Below are positions 1-8,296 of a stretch of DNA of 64,000 nucleotides, in pieces. A model generated the notes under the pieces. It was not told the origin of the DNA and did no database searches. It saw only the letters and a list, made by a program, of their open reading frames with translations. Made by a program: the position numbers and the translations under genes. The DNA comes from CAYRVX01 sp964427875 (GTDB taxonomy: Bacteria > Planctomycetota > Phycisphaerae > SM23-33), in contig CAYRVX010000025.1 in assembly GCA_964427875.1 (NCBI GenBank), positions 4,222 through 68,221 of the forward strand, given 5' to 3'. Within the stretch, counting starts at the first letter, position 1; each line of letters begins with the position of its first letter.

Positions 1-767
1 CCGGCGGGTTCTTCTTCACCTCCGGCGATCACGAGGATCTCCTGGCCCGGACGAAGGAGCCGGCCGACGGGGCGCTGCCGTCCGGCAATGCGGTGGCGGC
101 CGGCGTGCTCGTGCGCCTCGCCCGGCTGACCGGCGAGCGGAAGTACCTCGATGCCGCAAGGGATACCCTCGAGGCCTTCGAGGGATTCATGCAGCGCATG
201 CCGACGGCGGCGGCCGGCTTGCTGCTGGCGACGGACGCATACCTCGACGCGGGCGCATCCCGGACGCCCGTGGCGGCGGCCGAGCCCGATGCCGTCGCCG
301 AGAAGGGACCCGTGCGCATCGAGGCGTTCGCGTCGCGCCTCACGGCCGCACCGGGCGGGACGATCGACCTGGCCGTCCGCATCGCGATCGATGAGGGCTG
401 GCACATCAACAGCCACCGGCCGCTTCAGAAGGACCTGGTGGCCACGGCCGTCGGCCTGGCCAAGGGCTCGCCCGGCACGCTGGAGAGGGTTTCATACGCT
501 CCCGGCCGGAAGGTCAAGCTCGCCTTCAGCCCCGAGGCCCTGTCCGTATACGAGGGCACCGTGCGGGTTCGCGCGGCCGTTCGACTCGGCGAGAAGGTCA
601 AGCCCGGCCCGTTGAAGTTGGCCCTGACGGTGACGACGCAGGCGTGTACCGACAGCATGTGCTCATTGCCCGAGACGCACGCGCTTACGGTGACGCTGAA
701 GGTTGCCCCTGACGCGAAGCCCGGCGAGGCGCGTCACCCGTCCGTGTTCGTGGACGCGCGGTCCTGA
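1..767 (+). CDS. C-terminal part of YyaL-type thioredoxin-domain protein with DsbD-alpha-like tail (5'-truncated by window)
   Basis: The reading frame is open from base 3, so the gene starts upstream. The first residues visible (GGFFFT, then DGALPSGNAVAA) match the C-terminal (alpha/alpha)6 toroid of the YyaL/SSP411 (DUF255) thioredoxin-domain family. From about base 300 there is a second, beta-rich module ending in QACTDSMCSLPE. This resembles the N-terminal periplasmic domain of DsbD, whose two cysteines five residues apart carry reducing equivalents. The fusion suggests a periplasmic thiol-redox role, which is inference; the family's biochemical function is poorly known. The gene converges on the next one with only a 24-bp gap, which contains GGCCGGCCGGCC. 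Confidence 0.8.
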   Translation, partial: GGFFFTSGDHEDLLARTKEPADGALPSGNAVAAGVLVRLARLTGERKYLDAARDTLEAFEGFMQRMPTAAAGLLLATDAYLDAGASRTPVAAAEPDAVAEKGPVRIEAFASRLTAAPGGTIDLAVRIAIDEGWHINSHRPLQKDLVATAVGLAKGSPGTLERVSYAPGRKVKLAFSPEALSVYEGTVRVRAAVRLGEKVKPGPLKLALTVTTQACTDSMCSLPETHALTVTLKVAPDAKPGEARHPSVFVDARS

Positions 768-791
768 GGGCCGGCCGGCCGTCCGAGTGGG

Positions 792-2411
792 CTACGGCTG
801 TTTGTGCAGGGCCCACAGCCAGCCCTTCAGCACGGCGTACAGCACGCCGTTGGCAGCCACGGGCGACGCCTCGCTGCCGGCCCGGCGATCGGCGTGGAGG
901 ACCTTCTTCTGCTTGCCGGCCGCGAGGATCCAGAACGATCGCTTCGTGTTGAAGTACACCTTTCCGTCGGCCACGAGCGGCCCGCCCCAGGCCTCGTGGT
1001 GCGTTTCGTGGACCCAGCAGCACTTGCCCGTATCCGCATCGAGACAGTGCAGTTGTCCGATGATGTCCGGCGCGTAGACCAGCCCGTCGGCGACGGCCAC
1101 GGTGGAGACGCTTCGGTCCAGGCCGTCATAGCTCCATACCTTGCCGGTCTGCGTGATGTCGCCCGTCTTGCTCGCGTCGATGCAGTGGAGCAGTCCGCGG
1201 CCGCGCCCGTGGGCGGGATCCTGGCCGATGGCGAGGTACACGCGGCCGTCGTGGAAGACCGGCGTGGCGATGATCGTGCTGGGGCCCAGGTAGGTCCCGT
1301 CGTTCTTGTTGCCCTTCTCGCCGTATTTCCGCAGCTTGCGCTTGTCTCCCTGGTAGTAGTCGATGCACTTGCCGTCGCGGTACCTGTAGTGCGGCGGGTT
1401 GCAGTCGTACCACCAGACCTTCTTGAGGTGCTGGAGCTTCTCTGACGCGGCGGCTACGGCCTCGAACGCGTAGCACACGCCGTCGCCGCCGCCGAAGAAG
1501 ATCAGCGTCTTGCCGTTGACCGTGCCCTTGGCGGGCGAAGACCACAGGCCGTGCCACAGCTTGTGGCCGAGCAGCTCGGTGTCGGCGGCGACGAGGCGGC
1601 CGGTCTCCTTGTCCAGCACGATCAGGCTGGGCGCGTCGGGGCTGGGAACGTTGCGGTGCGAGTCGTCCACGCTGTTGGACGTGGTCACGTAGAGCAGGCG
1701 GCCGTGGATGAGCGTCGAGGAGCTGACGGCGTCGTGCGGGACGATCCCGACCCGTTTGTCCCTCATCAGGTCGAACCGCCAGAGGATGTCGGCGTCTCGC
1801 TCGGTGAGCTTGACGGGCTCGTTGCCCCTGCCGGCGATGTACTGCGCCTCGTCCTGGAACGCCCCGTCGTTGCCGTTGGCCAGGCCCGCCACGTCCAGGC
1901 ACAGCACGTCGGCGGCGTTGGTCACCACGTAGACGCGGTCGCCGTCTACCGTGGGCGACGAGCAGACGCCCCAGTTGTGGCCGGTGATGTTCGACAGCGG
2001 CGGCAGGTCCTTCTTCTCGGGATGTGGGACGATGAGCTGCCAGATGAGCTTGCCGGTGGCCTCCTGGCGGCACTGGAGCACGCCGCCCTTCTTCAGGCGG
2101 AACCGCTTGTCGCCGCGGAGCGCGCCGTTGTTCGCGCCGAGGAACAGCCGCCCGTCGGCGATCGTCGGGTTGCCGTACACCACCGAGCACAGCCGGGCGG
2201 CCCACTTGACGTTCTTGCAGGTCGACAGGTCGATGGTGGTGGTCGTCTCCTTCTGGCCGCGCGAGAACGACGCGGGCAGCGGGCCTTCCTCGCTGAAGTT
2301 CCGCCCGCCCGGGCCGCACCAGCGGGGCCAGTCGGCGGCGGCCGCCGTCTGCAAAACGAGCCCCGGCAGCAAAGCCGCCAACGCAGCACCCGACGCGGAC
2401 GCGCTCTTCAT
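792..2411 (-). CDS. Secreted PQQ-like beta-propeller repeat protein
   Basis: This 539-residue protein has an N-terminal signal peptide (MKSASASGAALAALLPGLVL, cleaved near TAAAA). Repeats of the BamB/PQQ-enzyme propeller type follow, for example SPTVDGDRVYVVT, ASPVAANGVLYAV and a run of blades containing G-K-x-x-W or G-R-L/V-Y. No PQQ-dehydrogenase catalytic signature was recognised, so it is probably a structural or binding propeller in the periplasm. Such proteins are abundant in planctomycetes. The start is supported by AAGGAGAACAGGG just upstream. It is a single gene, convergent with the thioredoxin gene and divergent from the MerR gene, so the 430-bp region from 2412 holds both promoters. 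Confidence 0.8.
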   Translation of the reverse strand: MKSASASGAALAALLPGLVLQTAAAADWPRWCGPGGRNFSEEGPLPASFSRGQKETTTTIDLSTCKNVKWAARLCSVVYGNPTIADGRLFLGANNGALRGDKRFRLKKGGVLQCRQEATGKLIWQLIVPHPEKKDLPPLSNITGHNWGVCSSPTVDGDRVYVVTNAADVLCLDVAGLANGNDGAFQDEAQYIAGRGNEPVKLTERDADILWRFDLMRDKRVGIVPHDAVSSSTLIHGRLLYVTTSNSVDDSHRNVPSPDAPSLIVLDKETGRLVAADTELLGHKLWHGLWSSPAKGTVNGKTLIFFGGGDGVCYAFEAVAAASEKLQHLKKVWWYDCNPPHYRYRDGKCIDYYQGDKRKLRKYGEKGNKNDGTYLGPSTIIATPVFHDGRVYLAIGQDPAHGRGRGLLHCIDASKTGDITQTGKVWSYDGLDRSVSTVAVADGLVYAPDIIGQLHCLDADTGKCCWVHETHHEAWGGPLVADGKVYFNTKRSFWILAAGKQKKVLHADRRAGSEASPVAANGVLYAVLKGWLWALHKQP

Positions 2412-2689
2412 CCCTGTTCTCCTTGCCGGCGCGTTGGGCCGACGTTGCCCCTCGGCCTTCCGCCGGCGGCCATCGTGGGCCGTCCGTGGCCAAGTCTACC
2501 GCGACCTGGGGTGCCCGCAAGGCCGCGAGGCCGGATTTCGGTCGCGGGTTATCGAGATCAGGCACGCGAGCAGGTCTCGGGCGGCCCGCGCGTGACGGCC
2601 GGCGGACCGCCGGCGTGCCTGTCCGCCGGTGGCCGAGCCGCGGCGGGGCGGAAGGCGGCGAAATGACTTCACATTTTTCTGATTTCCTG

Positions 2690-2738
2690 TTGACAGGGGC
2701 GCGGGCGGCCTGGATTATACATTTTACAAAGTGTAAAA
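2690..2738 (+). promoter_or_regulatory. Promoter and operator-like palindrome before merR
   Basis: TTGACA (2690-2695) is followed 17 bp later by GATTAT (2713-2718), or 18-20 bp later by ATTATA/TATACA. Just downstream is a perfect inverted repeat TTTTACA-AAG-TGTAAAA (2722-2738), AT-rich in GC-rich surroundings. The palindrome would lie over the transcription start, a position suited to repression. MerR proteins normally bind between the -35 and -10 elements, so autoregulation by the next gene is only a guess. Confidence 0.55.
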
Positions 2739-2839
2739 GGCTTCACTTCGCGATGGATTCTTTATCGACTGGACACATGGGTTCCCGGCCGGCGCGGGGA
2801 AAGGGTTTCCGCGCCGCGGGGATCGGGGAGTTGGCTGAA

Positions 2840-3145
2840 ATGGCCGGGAGCCGGTCCTCGGGAAGCTCCGGCGGGCCGGGCCGTCGACCACGCCGGCGGC
2901 CCCGTCCGCCGAAGCTCTATCGCATCGGCGAGGTGGTGGGCTACTGCGGCCTGAGCCGCCAGACCGTTCACAACTACACGACGATGGGCCTGCTACGCGA
3001 GGCGCGCTGGACGGACGGCGGGCACAGGCTCTACGACGAATCGGTGTTCGAGCGGATCGACGAGGTGGAGGATCTCAAGGCGCAGGGAAAGAGCCTGTAC
3101 GAGATCCGCAAGCATTTCGCACGTATCGACGCACAGCGAGCGTAG
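2840..3145 (+). CDS. Small MerR-family transcriptional regulator
   Basis: This 101-residue protein has a MerR winged-helix DNA-binding domain (residues about 30-95): YRIGEVVGYCGLSRQTVHNY, then the wing DGGHRLYDES and the third helix region. Nothing resembling an effector-binding domain follows, so it is a stand-alone DNA-binding domain. The start at 2840 is chosen because GGGGAG lies 9 bp upstream. In-frame ATGs at 2753 and 2777 would add a basic, low-complexity extension. The gene lies 169 bp before the flagellar operon on the same strand and may regulate it, which is inference. A GGCCCC-TTCG-GGGGCC hairpin (3175-3190) follows its stop. Confidence 0.75.
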   Translation: MAGSRSSGSSGGPGRRPRRRPRPPKLYRIGEVVGYCGLSRQTVHNYTTMGLLREARWTDGGHRLYDESVFERIDEVEDLKAQGKSLYEIRKHFARIDAQRA

Positions 3146-3174
3146 GCGCAGGCGGCCTGTGCGTCCTGGGAGCC

Positions 3175-3190
3175 GGCCCCTTCGGGGGCC
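3175..3190 (+). terminator. UUCG-loop hairpin after merR
   Basis: The hairpin is GGCCCC-TTCG-GGGGCC, a 6-bp G+C stem closed by a UUCG tetraloop, 30 bp after the merR stop. It has no T-tract, so it may be an attenuator or RNA-stabilising hairpin rather than a classical terminator. Confidence 0.35.
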
Positions 3191-3314
3191 GCAGAGGATT
3201 CACGTCGGACGAGCGGGCTCTCGGCCGGGACGCAGCCCGGACGGTCGATCCCGCGGCGGACTGTTGAGATAGCGACCGACTCTTGCCACCGACGGTCGAG
3301 GAGGACCGGACAGG

Positions 3315-5261
3315 ATGAGCCTTCTGAGAAGATGGGCCGCGCGAGTCCGGTCGCGCGTGAGGTCGTCCAGGCCCCGCGCGAGGCTCCTGGCCGCCGTCGC
3401 CGCCGCGATGGTGGTCGTGGGGTGCGTCTGGACGGCGCTGGAGCTTGGCGACGGCCAGCCGCCCTGGACGGCCGTCGGCGACGGGGAGCTGTCCCCGGCC
3501 GATCTGGGCGCCGCGGCCGAGGTCGCCGACAGGTGCGGCGTCCGCCATCGCGTCGAATCGGGCAGGTTCCTCGTTCCGGCGCCGGAGGCGGCGGAGCTTC
3601 GCGGCGCGCTCCTTGCCGAGGGCCTGCTGGGCCGCCAGACGGCCCTGAGCCTCCAGAAGGTCGCCGCCGAGGGCAAGATCTGGGAGACGGCGGCCCAGGG
3701 CGCCCGGCGCTGGCAGGCCGCGGTCATGTCCACACTCTCTGAGATGATCGGGCGTCTCCCGGCGGTGCGCAGCGCGACGGTGCTGTTCGATCCCGGCCTG
3801 CGTGGCGGGTTCGGCCGCCCGGCCGTGCCCCCGACCGCCTCGGTCAACGTCACCATGGACGACCAGGTGCCGCTCGGCCCGAAGCTCGCCCTGGCCATCG
3901 CCGATCTCGTCGCCGGCAGCGTCGCGGGGATGGACCGCACGTCCGTTCACGTCGTGGACAACACCGGCCGGAGCTACCGGTTCGACGCCGAGGGCGTCGT
4001 CGCCCCCGACGACCCGATCGGGCGGCTGTCCCAGGCCGAAGAATACCTCCGCGACAAGGTCCTCGACGCGCTGAGGTACATCGACGACGTGATCGTCGGC
4101 GTCTGCGTCAGCGGCGAGGGCCTCGACGGCGGGCGCCGCAGCGCGTCGGTCGGCGTGCCGCGGAGCTACCTGGCCGCCGTGTACCGCGCCGCCCACGACC
4201 AGGCGGACGACCCCAACGACGCGGCGCTGGAATCGTTCGCCGCCGGGCAGTTGGCGAAGATCCGCCGGTCCGTGATGAACGTCGTTGCCGTCGAGGACGC
4301 CAACGCGGTCAGGGTGGACTGGTACTACGACGTCCCGCCGCCTGCCGCCGTTGCGGCCGCGATCGGCGCGGACGACGCCGACGCATGGGCGCCGCCGGCG
4401 GGGCGGGCGCTGGCGTCGGTCTCCCTGATGCTGCTGGGGGCGCTGTCGGGTCTGGCGGCGCTGCGGCGCCGCCGGAGGGCCGGGCCCGCGACCGCCGCGG
4501 CAGAGGCGCCGGAGTCTGCCGGCGCCGCGGAGGCCCCCTCCGGAGCGGAGGAGGAGGCGCGTCCGGCCGGGGCGCTCGAGACGCTTCAGCAGGCCTCCGC
4601 CGAGGAGCTCGGGGCGCTGCTTCAGGGCGAGCATCTCCAGACGGTCGCCCTGATCCTCTCGCACGTGGCGCCCACGACCGCCGCCAAGGTGCTCGCGGCG
4701 TTCGACAGGGATCGACAGATCGGGATATCCCGGCGGATCGCCGCACTGGCGGCGGTGGACGGCGAGATCGTGGCGGAGGCGGTTCGCGGGCTCCTCTCGC
4801 GCCGGCAGCCCGGCCAGGCCGAGGGCCAAGACCCCGCCGGAGGGATCGGCAAGGTGGCCAGGATCCTACACCACGCCGGCTACGCCACGGAGCAGGCCGT
4901 CCTGGACGGCCTCAGGGGCACCGAGCCCGCCCTGGCCGAGTCGATCCGCAAACGGATGTTCGTCTTCGAGGACGTCTCGGAGCTGCCTCGGGAAGTGCTG
5001 AAGTCCGCCCTGGAGTCCCTCGGCAGCGACGAGCTGGCCATTGCGCTGCGGACGGCCGGCAAGAAAGCCAGGGAGAAGATCCTCTCCGGCCTGTCGCGAG
5101 ACGCCGTGGCGAAGGTGCGTGTGGAGATGGAACGGATCGGGCCCGTGCGCCTCAGCGACGTCGAGGCCGCCCAGGAGCGGGTCGTTTCGGCCGTTCGACG
5201 GCTGGAAGCGGGCAGGTACGTCTCGGCCGACTACCGCAAGAGCCACGGAGTCCTGGCCTGA
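3315..5261 (+). CDS. fliF-fliG: Natural FliF-FliG fusion: flagellar MS-ring and C-ring rotor protein
   Basis: This 648-residue protein joins two normally separate rotor proteins. FliF part: transmembrane helix about 24-45, ring-building-motif domains in about 55-360 (for example the ADLVAGSVAGMDRTSVHVVDN stretch near 195-215), and a second transmembrane helix about 365-384. After a low-complexity linker (385-420) comes the FliG part. Its middle domain has GEHLQTVALILSHV (cf. the EHPQ motif), and its C-terminal motor domain starts at KRMFVFED (about 546) and includes GPVRLSDVEAAQ. The FliF C-terminal tail and the FliG N-terminal domain, which bind each other in other bacteria, are both missing. 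The total is far shorter than FliF (about 560) plus FliG (about 330). Start: GAGGAGGA about 10 bp upstream. First gene of the export operon. Confidence 0.9.
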   Translation: MSLLRRWAARVRSRVRSSRPRARLLAAVAAAMVVVGCVWTALELGDGQPPWTAVGDGELSPADLGAAAEVADRCGVRHRVESGRFLVPAPEAAELRGALLAEGLLGRQTALSLQKVAAEGKIWETAAQGARRWQAAVMSTLSEMIGRLPAVRSATVLFDPGLRGGFGRPAVPPTASVNVTMDDQVPLGPKLALAIADLVAGSVAGMDRTSVHVVDNTGRSYRFDAEGVVAPDDPIGRLSQAEEYLRDKVLDALRYIDDVIVGVCVSGEGLDGGRRSASVGVPRSYLAAVYRAAHDQADDPNDAALESFAAGQLAKIRRSVMNVVAVEDANAVRVDWYYDVPPPAAVAAAIGADDADAWAPPAGRALASVSLMLLGALSGLAALRRRRRAGPATAAAEAPESAGAAEAPSGAEEEARPAGALETLQQASAEELGALLQGEHLQTVALILSHVAPTTAAKVLAAFDRDRQIGISRRIAALAAVDGEIVAEAVRGLLSRRQPGQAEGQDPAGGIGKVARILHHAGYATEQAVLDGLRGTEPALAESIRKRMFVFEDVSELPREVLKSALESLGSDELAIALRTAGKKAREKILSGLSRDAVAKVRVEMERIGPVRLSDVEAAQERVVSAVRRLEAGRYVSADYRKSHGVLA

Positions 5262-5272
5262 AGGACAGACCC

Positions 5273-6178
5273 ATGGCACGAATCATCAAGGCCAACTCGA
5301 GCCCCGCGCCGAACTGCGGCGAGGGCGGGGTCATGAACCTGGCGGACATCGCCGCCGAGGCCAGGGCCGTGATCCTAGACGCGAGAAAAGACGCCGCCCG
5401 GATCGTGGCCGAGGCCCGCGCCGTGGCCGACAGCGTGTGCGACCAGGCCGCCGAAAAGGGCTACGCCGAGGGCTTCGCACGCGGGCAGAACGACGGCTAC
5501 GCCGACGGGCACAAACAGGGCCTCGCCGAGGCCAGGGAAGAGCTCGCCGCCCGGGCCGACGGGCTGATCGAGCTGGCCGAGAAGGTCGTTCGGGAGCTGG
5601 CGGCCGCCCGGGCCGAGCTGCTCCATCGCGGCCGCTGCGAGATGCTCGACTTCGCCCTGGAACTGGCCGCCAAGATCGTCGGCCGCCTCGCCGCCCGCGA
5701 TGCCGGCGCGGCGCGGGAGAACCTGCGAAAGGCCCTGGAGCTGGCCGACTGCGCGCAGGAGGTCTGCGTGAAGGTTCATCCCTCGCAGTTGGACGACCTG
5801 CGTTCGTGTCTGCCGAAGTTCACCGAGGCGCTCGGCCGCACCGGCCAGGCCCGCCTCGTCGGCGACGAGGCGATCGCGCCGGGCGGGGTGAAGCTCTTCA
5901 GTCCTCAGGGGGAGATTGACGCGACGATCGAGACGCAGTTGTCGAACGTCGTGGAGGCCCTGCTCGGCCGCGGCGCCGGCGACGTCCGCCTCGTCGCCCG
6001 CGAGGCCGCCGCGACCGGGCGGAAGGACTACGAGCCCGTCGAACGCGCCGGCCGGGAAGAAAGCGCCGAGCGCTCGCTGCTCCTGGAGGACCGCCCTCCG
6101 CCAGATCGCCCGCCGGATGGGGTGGCGCACGAGGCCGCCTCGACCGAGGGCGAAACAACCACTGCCGGCAAGCCATGA
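5273..6178 (+). CDS. fliH: Flagellar assembly protein FliH
   Basis: This 301-residue protein is the stator/regulator of the FliI ATPase. After an N-terminal helix it carries consecutive G-x3-G repeats (GYAEGFARGQNDGYADGHKQ), the hallmark of FliH. A coiled-coil region and a C-terminal domain typical of FliH/YscL/ATPase delta-like subunits follow (CVKVHPSQLDDL, DEAIAPGGVKLFSPQGEID). The acidic, proline-rich tail after residue about 245 looks like an extension. The start at 5273 sits 11 bp after the fliF-fliG stop. The frame is open upstream but overlaps the fusion gene, so earlier starts are unlikely. It overlaps fliI by ATGA. Confidence 0.85.
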   Translation: MARIIKANSSPAPNCGEGGVMNLADIAAEARAVILDARKDAARIVAEARAVADSVCDQAAEKGYAEGFARGQNDGYADGHKQGLAEAREELAARADGLIELAEKVVRELAAARAELLHRGRCEMLDFALELAAKIVGRLAARDAGAARENLRKALELADCAQEVCVKVHPSQLDDLRSCLPKFTEALGRTGQARLVGDEAIAPGGVKLFSPQGEIDATIETQLSNVVEALLGRGAGDVRLVAREAAATGRKDYEPVERAGREESAERSLLLEDRPPPDRPPDGVAHEAASTEGETTTAGKP

Positions 6179-7545
6179 GTCCGTTCGGTCAGTACAGACA
6201 GATTCTGCGACACGTTCAGCCGTTAGGCGTGGCCGGGCGGGTCCGCGCCGTTCGCGGGCTGACGGTCAGCGTGGCGGACTTCTCGGCCCCGATCGGCGCG
6301 AGCTGCCGGATCGCCCGCGGCCCGCGCTACATCGAGGCGCGGGTCATCGGCTTCGCCGGGGACGAGACGCTCGTGATGCCCATGGGGGCGGTGACGGGCA
6401 TCTGCCGGGGCGATCGCGTCGTCTGCTCGGCGGAAGAGCAGACCGTCGGCGTCAGCCCCGGGATGCTCGGGCGCGTGCTGGACGGCTTCGGGCGGCCGAT
6501 CGACGGCGGGCGGGAGGTCCGCGTCGATCGCCGCATGCCGATCTGGCCGGAACCCATGGCGCCGATGCGCCGCCGGCGGATCACCGATCCGCTGGGCACC
6601 GGCGTGCGGGCCGTCGACGCGATGCTCACCGTCGGGCGAGGCCAGCGGATGGGCATCTTCTCCGGCAGCGGCGTCGGAAAGAGCGTCCTGCTCGGGATGA
6701 TCGCACGATACACCGCCGCCGACGTGACCGTCATCGCGATGATCGGCGAACGCGGGCGAGAGGTCCGCGATTTCATCGAGAAGGACCTCGGCCCAGAGGG
6801 CCTGCGGCGGGCGGTGGTCGTGGTATCGACGGGAGACGAGCCGCCGCTGCTTCGCGTGCAGGCCGCCGCCGTCGCCACCGCCGTGGCCGAGTACTTCCGA
6901 GATCAGGGACAGGACGTCCTGCTGCTGATGGACTCCCTGACGCGCCTGGCCATGGCCCAGCGCCAGATCGGGCTGGCCGCCGGTGAGCCGCCCGCCACCA
7001 AGGGCTACACGCCCAGCGTCTTCAGCCTGCTGCCGGAGCTGCTCGAGCGGTCCGGGCGGGCCGAGACGGGCTCCATTACCGGGTTCTACGCCGTGCTCGT
7101 CGAGGCCGACGACATGGTCGATCCCATCGGCGACGCCGCGCGGGCCGTCACCGACGGGCACGTCCACCTCTCCAGGAGCCTGGCCAACCGCGGGCACTTC
7201 CCGGCCGTGGACATCCTCCAGAGCGTCAGCCGGGTCATGATCGACGTCGCCGACGAGCAGCACCTCGCCGCGGCCAGGAAGGTCCAGTCGCTGATCGCCG
7301 TGCACGAGGAGATCGAGGACATGGTCAGCATCGGCGCCTACCAGAAGGGCGCCAGCGACGAGCACGACCTGGCCGTGAACATGATGCCGATGATCCGGCG
7401 GTTCCTCGCCCAGCGAACGGACCGGCGGGCGGACTTCGGCGAAACGCGGAAGGGCCTGATCGGTCTCCAGGAGCAGATCGACAGCGCCAGAGGTGAACCG
7501 GCTCGCGGGCCGACGGGCACTGGCCGGGCCGGATGGAGGAGATGA
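6175..7545 (+). CDS. fliI: Flagellum-specific ATPase FliI
   Basis: At 456 residues it has the normal FliI length. The Walker A loop is GIFSGSGVGKSVLL (about 160-173), the segment IAMIGERGREVRDFIEKDLG is family-typical, and the Walker B-like strand is VLLLMDSLTRLA. The dimer/hexamer region RAVTDGHVHLSRSLANRGHFPA is also conserved. It is an F1-like hexameric ATPase that energises or primes type III flagellar export in the cytoplasm with FliH and FliJ. It overlaps fliH by 4 bp (ATGA) and is followed 6 bp later by fliJ. Confidence 0.95.
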   Translation: MSPFGQYRQILRHVQPLGVAGRVRAVRGLTVSVADFSAPIGASCRIARGPRYIEARVIGFAGDETLVMPMGAVTGICRGDRVVCSAEEQTVGVSPGMLGRVLDGFGRPIDGGREVRVDRRMPIWPEPMAPMRRRRITDPLGTGVRAVDAMLTVGRGQRMGIFSGSGVGKSVLLGMIARYTAADVTVIAMIGERGREVRDFIEKDLGPEGLRRAVVVVSTGDEPPLLRVQAAAVATAVAEYFRDQGQDVLLLMDSLTRLAMAQRQIGLAAGEPPATKGYTPSVFSLLPELLERSGRAETGSITGFYAVLVEADDMVDPIGDAARAVTDGHVHLSRSLANRGHFPAVDILQSVSRVMIDVADEQHLAAARKVQSLIAVHEEIEDMVSIGAYQKGASDEHDLAVNMMPMIRRFLAQRTDRRADFGETRKGLIGLQEQIDSARGEPARGPTGTGRAGWRR

Positions 7546-7551
7546 TCGGCA

Positions 7552-8010
7552 GTGGCCTCGCGAAGGAACCATCGTGCGGAGATGCTGCTGAGGATCCGGC
7601 GGCGAGAAGAAGAGGCCGCCCGCCGGGCCTTTCAGGAGGCGCGCGGACTTGCCGACGCCGCCGAACGGCAGGTCGCAAGGCTCCGGGAGCTGTTGGCCCG
7701 GCAGAACGACGCGGCCCGGTGCGAGCTGCTGGGCGCCGCCGGCCGGCGGGCCGACCGCCCGTACCGGACGATCGCCGGCGAGCTGCTTGCCGAGATCGCC
7801 CAACGGCAGGCCGACCTCCAACGGCACGACCGGACGCTGCGCCGGCGACGAGCCGAGCTGGCCGGAACGATCACTCGGCGAAAGGCGGCGGAGATCGTCC
7901 GCCGGAAGCTCGCCTCGCAGCAGTCCGCCCGCGCGGCGCGGGTGGAGGCACAGCAGTCGGCCGACGCGCACGCGTGTCGGTCGGCCGGAGGGCGGATCGA
8001 TGGAACGTGA
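7552..8010 (+). CDS. fliJ: FliJ-like export chaperone/stalk protein
   Basis: This 152-residue, almost wholly helical, Arg/Glu/Ala-rich coiled-coil protein lies immediately after fliI. FliJ normally inserts into the FliI hexamer and contacts FlhA. Sequence similarity in this family is weak, so the assignment rests on length, coiled-coil character and position. It starts with GTG at 7552, supported by GGAGGAGA about 10 bp upstream inside the end of fliI. The Ser/Ala-rich C-terminus overlaps the next gene by 11 bp. Confidence 0.75.
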   Translation: MASRRNHRAEMLLRIRRREEEAARRAFQEARGLADAAERQVARLRELLARQNDAARCELLGAAGRRADRPYRTIAGELLAEIAQRQADLQRHDRTLRRRRAELAGTITRRKAAEIVRRKLASQQSARAARVEAQQSADAHACRSAGGRIDGT

Positions 8011-8296
8011 ACTGAGAATTGAGCTTGGGCGCGTCTGGATGGCCGCCGAGGACGTCGCCGGCCTGACCGTCGGCAGTCGGATCGAGCTGGACTCGCCGCC
8101 CGGCGGCGAAGCGGAGATTCACGTCGGTTTGATTCGGTTCGCTCGCGGCGAGCCGGCGGTGATGGACGGCAAGTTCTGCTTTCGAGTATCGGCGGTCACG
8201 GCGGCCGCCGGCCGCTATGCGCGGGCCGACGCAGCACCCGCGTCAACGAAGGCCCTGGAACCAGCATCCCTTGTGGACAGGCGGAGCGACAGCTAA
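8000..8296 (+). CDS. fliN: Short FliN-like SpoA-domain C-ring protein
   Basis: This 98-residue protein consists mostly of one SpoA (FliM/FliN C-terminal) domain: LRIELGRVWMAAEDVAGLTVGSRIELD, then GLIRFARGEPAVMDGKFCFRVSAV. SpoA domains form the bottom of the flagellar switch ring and dock FliH. The protein lacks the N-terminal extension of longer FliN/FliY. It could be the FliN of this motor or a second SpoA protein, since no FliM is in the window. It overlaps fliJ and abuts fliO with no gap. Confidence 0.8.
   Translation: MERELRIELGRVWMAAEDVAGLTVGSRIELDSPPGGEAEIHVGLIRFARGEPAVMDGKFCFRVSAVTAAAGRYARADAAPASTKALEPASLVDRRSDS

Noticed and set aside
4385..5272. Upstream extension of the fliH frame
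   Set aside because: Runs through the fliF-fliG gene in another frame and is Gly/Arg-rich; FliH homology begins only at 5273.
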